Positions 20,587-23,740 of a stretch of DNA of 23,740 nt are shown piece after piece. Below the pieces are notes generated by a model. That model was not told the DNA's origin and searched no databases. It saw only the letters and a program-made list of their open reading frames with translations. Origin of the DNA: an uncultured Bacteroidales bacterium (GTDB lineage Bacteria > Bacteroidota > Bacteroidia > Bacteroidales > UBA932); the NCBI GenBank assembly GCA_905234775.1, contig CAJOJC010000012.1:1-23740 (forward strand). Reading direction: 5' to 3'. How positions within the stretch are numbered: position 1 is the first letter of the stretch; each line of letters starts with the position of its first letter. A program made the translations under genes and the position numbers.

Positions 20587-22289
20587 TTGTTACGGAAGTT
20601 AAAGCCGAGAAGTTCGAGCATCTTGTAGCCGTTGCCCTTGACTTTTTCGATGAACTTTTCGTAGTCTTTATTCTTCAGCTCGGTCCACTGCACTTCGCTC
20701 ATTGCGAAGAGGCGGGGCATGATCATGTATTCGAGCTGATTATTGTCGGGGATGTACTCGGTCCAGACGTTGGCCTGGGCGCCCATGATGTGGGACGCTG
20801 CCTCCTTGCTGAGGCCGGCCGTGGGATTGAAGCCGTAGACCTTTTCGATCGAGAGGTTGCCCCACCATGCGCAGGTCGGTTCGCCCACCACGTCCTCGAG
20901 GAGCTTACCAGCCGCGAGCGAATCCATCTTCGCCTTATAATCGAAAGCATCGCTCTGGCAGTAGTCGAAGTAGCAGTAGTCGGTCGGGGTCATGACCACG
21001 TCGAAGCCCCTGTTCGAGGCCTCGATACCGCCCGACAGCCCGCGCCAGCTCATAACCGTCGCGCCTTCCTCGAGGTCGCCCTCGAGTATTTCGTCCCAGC
21101 CGATGAGTTTCTTCCCGCGGGTGGCGAGGAAAGCCTGCATTTCGGATGTGACGAAATTCTGGAGGCGGGTCTCAGCGGTCGCATGTTCGTCTGACTTGAG
21201 CCCGAGGGCGGCGATACGCGCCTGGCAGTCAGGACATTGGGCCCATGCCGTCTTCGGGCATTCGTCACCGCCGATGTGGAAGTACTCGCCCGGGAAGATG
21301 TCGCAGAGCTCGCCGATTACCGTGCGGAGGAAATCGAGCGTGCTGTCTTTTCCGGGGCAGAGAACGTCCGGCGAGACGCCCCAGATCGTCCAAACTTTGT
21401 AGTCTCCTCCGGTCTCAATCGACTTGCCGGTGCAGCCGAGCCAGGGGTATGACGCCAGCGCCGCGACCATGTGGCCGGGGAGGTCGACCTCGGGAACGAT
21501 GGTGATGCCGAGTTTCGCCGCATATTCGACGACCTCGCGCATCTCGTCCTGGGTATAGAAACCGCCATGGCGCTTTCCGTCGAAGCGGAACTGGTCTCTC
21601 GTAAGGCCGCCCTGATAGCCGATGATGGTCTCGGGACGCCATGCGCCTATCTCGGTAAGGAGCGGGTAGGCCTTGATTTCAGCGCGCCAGCCCTGGTCTT
21701 CGGTGAGATGCCAGTGGAAGCGGTTGAGTTTCAGGGCTCCCATCACGTCGAGCACTTTCTTCACCTCGTCTACCGTAAAGAAGTGGCGGCAGCAATCGAG
21801 GTGCATTCCACGATATGAGAAGCGCGGTTTATCCTTGATTTCGCAACAAGGCAGCTCCCATTTGGCTTTTTCGTCACTGGCCTTGCCCCAGATGGAGACG
21901 GGCATTAGCTGCTTAAGGGTCTGGATTGCGTACAGGAATCCGTTATCAGAATTAGCCTGGATAACGGCCTTTCTCTTGTCTATTTTAATTGTATAGGCTT
22001 CGTCGACGAGGGTCGGATCCACGGCGAAGATGATGCCCTTGCCGTTTCCACTGCGAACAGTTTCCCCGATGCCCACCGGCTTCGAAACGGGATAGACCTG
22101 ACCGGCGACGATGGTCATCCGGGCAGACAGTTCGGCCACGGCGGCCAGCGGAATCTCGCCCATCTGGGAGTCGCAGGAAATCTGGGTTCCTTTAAGTTTG
22201 AAGGTGCCTTTGTCCTCGCGAACGCTGAGGGGCTGGGGAATGATGTTGATGGCGGTTGCGAGCAACATCGCTAAAATAGTAGTCATCAT
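20583..22289 (-). CDS. Beta-N-acetylhexosaminidase, GH20
   Basis: This 568-residue secreted enzyme removes terminal GlcNAc/GalNAc from glycans. It starts with a signal-like stretch (MMTTILAMLLATAINIIPQP); ATG 22286 is an alternative start. The GH20b N-domain spans about 20-155. The catalytic barrel begins at FSYRGMHLDCCRHFF and has NRFHWHLTEDQGWR (189-202) and the acid/base pair Asp342-Glu343 in HIGGDECPK. WGNLSIEKVYGF and GAQANVWTEYI complete the active site. The length is normal. Likely substrates are host mucin or N-glycans, or recycled peptidoglycan sugars. It is first in an overlapping three-gene unit with a flippase and a cyclophilin. Confidence 0.95.
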   Translation of the reverse strand: MMTTILAMLLATAINIIPQPLSVREDKGTFKLKGTQISCDSQMGEIPLAAVAELSARMTIVAGQVYPVSKPVGIGETVRSGNGKGIIFAVDPTLVDEAYTIKIDKRKAVIQANSDNGFLYAIQTLKQLMPVSIWGKASDEKAKWELPCCEIKDKPRFSYRGMHLDCCRHFFTVDEVKKVLDVMGALKLNRFHWHLTEDQGWRAEIKAYPLLTEIGAWRPETIIGYQGGLTRDQFRFDGKRHGGFYTQDEMREVVEYAAKLGITIVPEVDLPGHMVAALASYPWLGCTGKSIETGGDYKVWTIWGVSPDVLCPGKDSTLDFLRTVIGELCDIFPGEYFHIGGDECPKTAWAQCPDCQARIAALGLKSDEHATAETRLQNFVTSEMQAFLATRGKKLIGWDEILEGDLEEGATVMSWRGLSGGIEASNRGFDVVMTPTDYCYFDYCQSDAFDYKAKMDSLAAGKLLEDVVGEPTCAWWGNLSIEKVYGFNPTAGLSKEAASHIMGAQANVWTEYIPDNNQLEYMIMPRLFAMSEVQWTELKNKDYEKFIEKVKGNGYKMLELLGFNFRNK

Positions 22290-22293
22290 ATCT

Positions 22294-22890
22294 TTAATAT
22301 AGTATTAGTCCTAGTATTCCTCCCGCTAATATAACATAAATCGGGTTGGCTTTGAAGAAGAAGGTCACAATAAATGCGCCTGCGAACAGAATCCAGCTCT
22401 TCCAGTCCGGGAAATTCTCGGCTATCACGCTGATCTGCGGGATCGCCCCGTCCATGGTGATATGGAAGCACAGGATCACGGCCGCGGCGAAGATGAGGCC
22501 TGCTACCGCCGGCTTGAGGCCGGACATTACGGTAGTGAAGCGCGGGTCGTCATGGAAACGGTTGAACGCCCGCATGAGGAAGAAGAAGATGATGAACGAG
22601 GGCAGCACGACCGCTATCGTAGCGGCGGCCGAGCCCACGGTCGCGAGCAAGTTCGAACAGCCGGCGTCGTGCATGACCTGATAGCCCACGTAGGTCGCGC
22701 AGTTGATGCCGATCGGGCCGGGGGTGGTCTGCGAGATGGCGACGATGTCGGTGAACGCGCCCTCGGTCAGCCAGCCGTGGACCTCGACTATCTGGTTCTG
22801 AATCAGGGAGATCATCGCCCCGCCCCCTCCGAAGTTGAAAAGGCCGATGACGAAGAAGCACCAGAATATTTGAAGCAGCAGTCCGATCAT
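22294..22890 (-). CDS. Chromate-type transporter, half protein 2
   Basis: This 198-residue membrane protein is of the CHR family (PF02417), short-chain type. The family signature is clear: FFVIGLFNFGGGGAMISLIQ followed by TTPGPIGINCATYVGY, then about five more helices. ATG 22890 (MIGLLLQIFW) is chosen because longer frames run into the partner gene. The ATG overlaps the stop of half 1 (ATGA). Paired short CHR proteins work together as one anion transporter; chromate is exported by characterised members, but the natural substrate here is unknown. The stop lies 4 bases before the GH20 start codon. Confidence 0.9.
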   Translation of the reverse strand: MIGLLLQIFWCFFVIGLFNFGGGGAMISLIQNQIVEVHGWLTEGAFTDIVAISQTTPGPIGINCATYVGYQVMHDAGCSNLLATVGSAAATIAVVLPSFIIFFFLMRAFNRFHDDPRFTTVMSGLKPAVAGLIFAAAVILCFHITMDGAIPQISVIAENFPDWKSWILFAGAFIVTFFFKANPIYVILAGGILGLILY

Positions 22891-23450
22891 TTCCGACGGC
22901 CCTCCTTTATTAACGCGACCCCGAGCGCGCATGCAAGCACGGCGAGGATGATCCAGACCGCCGAGACCTTGAGAAACGCGACGGCGATGACGGTCGCGAG
23001 CGTCAGCACCCACGCCCACCATTTCGTCCGGCTCTTCATGGCCATGTTCACGGCGGGCACCAGAATCAGCGCGATCGCGACGGGGCGAAGGCCCTGGAAG
23101 ATTCGGGTGACGATCTCGTTTTCGCGGAAGGCGGTGAAGAACATCGCGATAAGCAGTATCATTATAAAGGAAGGCAGGACGGCGCCGATAGTCGCGGCTA
23201 TGCTGCCTTTAATCCCGCGGATCTTATAGCCCGCGAAAATCGCCATGTTCACGGCGAGCAGTCCGGGCGCGCTCTGGGCAAGGACAACGACGTCGTCTAT
23301 CTCGTCCGGAGCGATCCACTGCCTCTTAAGCATCTCGCGCTCTATGATGGGGATCATAGCATATCCTCCGCCTATTGTGAAGGCTCCTATCTTCGAAAAG
23401 ACGCCGAAGATTTGCCATAGGGATGCGGTGCTGTTGGTCTGGGTGGACAT
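22887..23450 (-). CDS. Chromate-type transporter, half protein 1
   Basis: This 187-residue CHR-family membrane protein is the partner of the downstream gene. It has FSKIGAFTIGGGYAMIPIIE, QSAPGLLAVNMAIFAGYKIRG (the counterpart of the PGP motif) and about five helices. ATG 23450 (MSTQTNSTASLWQ) is preferred to an upstream in-frame ATG at 23537, since that extension would overlap the rrn promoter and reads unlike a membrane-protein N-terminus. A near-consensus promoter on the minus strand (TTTG at 23489-23486, 20 bases, CAAATTTG at 23465-23458) would give an almost leaderless mRNA. Confidence 0.9.
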   Translation of the reverse strand: MSTQTNSTASLWQIFGVFSKIGAFTIGGGYAMIPIIEREMLKRQWIAPDEIDDVVVLAQSAPGLLAVNMAIFAGYKIRGIKGSIAATIGAVLPSFIMILLIAMFFTAFRENEIVTRIFQGLRPVAIALILVPAVNMAMKSRTKWWAWVLTLATVIAVAFLKVSAVWIILAVLACALGVALIKEGRRK

Positions 23451-23457
23451 ATTTATA

Positions 23458-23489
23458 CAAATTTGGCGAAAAAATTTGTATTCTTCAAA
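23458..23489 (-). promoter_or_regulatory. Candidate promoter for the chromate-type transporter pair
   Basis: On the minus strand TTTG (23489-23486), a 20-base gap and CAAATTTG (23465-23458) match TTTG/TAnnTTTG with one mismatch. It overlaps the oppositely directed rrn promoter. Confidence 0.45.
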
Positions 23490-23505
23490 AAAGTGTCTAT
23501 ATTTG
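23475..23505 (+). promoter_or_regulatory. Ribosomal RNA operon promoter
   Basis: TTTG (23475-23478), a 19-base gap and TATATTTG (23498-23505) are a full match to the Bacteroidetes housekeeping promoter. Transcription would start near 23511, about 140 bases before mature 16S rRNA. A hairpin (CTTTTCGC / GCGGAAAAG, about 23512-23532) opens the leader. Confidence 0.85.
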
Positions 23506-23510
23506 CAGTC

Positions 23511-23648
23511 CTTTTCGCGCAAAGCGGAAAAGTTCATTGAAAATACTGAAAGATAAGTACAAGCAAGTACCGAGAAACAAGAAAAATCGAGAGCGTTAAT
23601 TTCTTTGGAAATTGAAGCGTCGGGGTCAAGCTAAGAATTATAAAATAT
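23511..23648 (+). other. 16S rRNA leader
   Basis: This is the non-coding leader between the rrn promoter and mature 16S. It holds a 5' hairpin and an A-rich middle. Near 23593-23619 lies a stem (GCGTTAATTTC against GAAATTGAAGCG) that may take part in antitermination or RNase III processing. The 3' processing partner lies beyond the window. Confidence 0.6.
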
Positions 23649-23740
23649 ACAAAGAAGAGTTTGATCCTGGCTCAGGATGAACGCTAGCGGCAGGCTTAAC
23701 ACATGCAAGTCGAGGGGCAGCGCGGGGAGCAATCCCTGGC
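23649..23740 (+). rRNA. rrs: 16S ribosomal RNA, 5' end only
   Basis: The universal AGAGTTTGATCCTGGCTCAG begins at 23656, equivalent to E. coli position 8, so the mature 5' end is near 23649. GATGAACGCTAGCGGCAGGC and TTAACACATGCAAGTCGAGG follow, typical of Bacteroidales. The gene continues past the window edge. Confidence 0.97.

Noticed and set aside
22294..23450. Chromate transporter split by a frameshift
   Set aside because: Each half has its own start, full helices and signature, and the ATGA overlap is clean. Paired short CHR genes are a known natural arrangement.

Overview
The window looks like a gene-dense stretch of a chromosome from the order Bacteroidales, with a GC content that is high for that group. 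Three things point there. The partial 16S rRNA at the right edge has the Bacteroidales 5' sequence. The recognisable promoters follow the Bacteroidetes pattern (TTTG, about 20 nt, TAnnTTTG). The gene content is typical: Bacteroidetes-type malate dehydrogenase, an ECF sigma factor with a membrane/beta-barrel partner, LASC-type lipoproteins, NrdD/NrdG and a GH20 hexosaminidase. I see no IS element, prophage, CRISPR array or tRNA, and no gene-free stretch longer than 300 bases.

Layout. Positions 1-4493 (minus strand): malate dehydrogenase, an exported FAD oxidoreductase lipoprotein, an acyl-ACP thioesterase and a membrane acyltransferase cut by the window edge. Positions 4578-8247 (plus): a 4'-phosphopantetheinyl transferase, then an AT-rich intergenic region with two perfect DnaA boxes inside a perfect 20-bp inverted repeat, then nrdD and nrdG. 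Positions 8249-10097 (minus): an ECF sigma factor and a protein with one membrane helix and a C-terminal beta-barrel. Positions 10148-12714 (plus): a TPR protein and an EnvC-like amidase activator. Positions 12716-15092 (minus): a GT4 glycosyltransferase, queF and the queuosine-precursor transporter yhhQ, whose leader can fold like a preQ1-I riboswitch. Positions 15261-18452: a lipoprotein (+), tsaE (-) and a ComM/YifB AAA ATPase (+). Positions 18455-23450 (minus): lipoprotein cyclophilin, flippase and GH20 hexosaminidase with overlapping ends, then a two-gene chromate-type transporter. A near-perfect rrn promoter and leader run into 16S from 23475 onward.

Less ordinary features: (1) a 54-bp double-hairpin repeat present three times, open in the same reading frame in all copies. 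Two copies lie inside the sigma-associated membrane protein gene as 18-residue insertions, and one lies just upstream of the thioesterase, where part of it is amplified as three 30-bp units that each supply an in-frame ATG. (2) The candidate preQ1 pseudoknot before yhhQ-queF. (3) The DnaA-box inverted repeat before nrdD, which could be a DnaA-controlled promoter or a small origin. (4) A protein that seems to join an inner-membrane anti-sigma-like end to an outer-membrane barrel.
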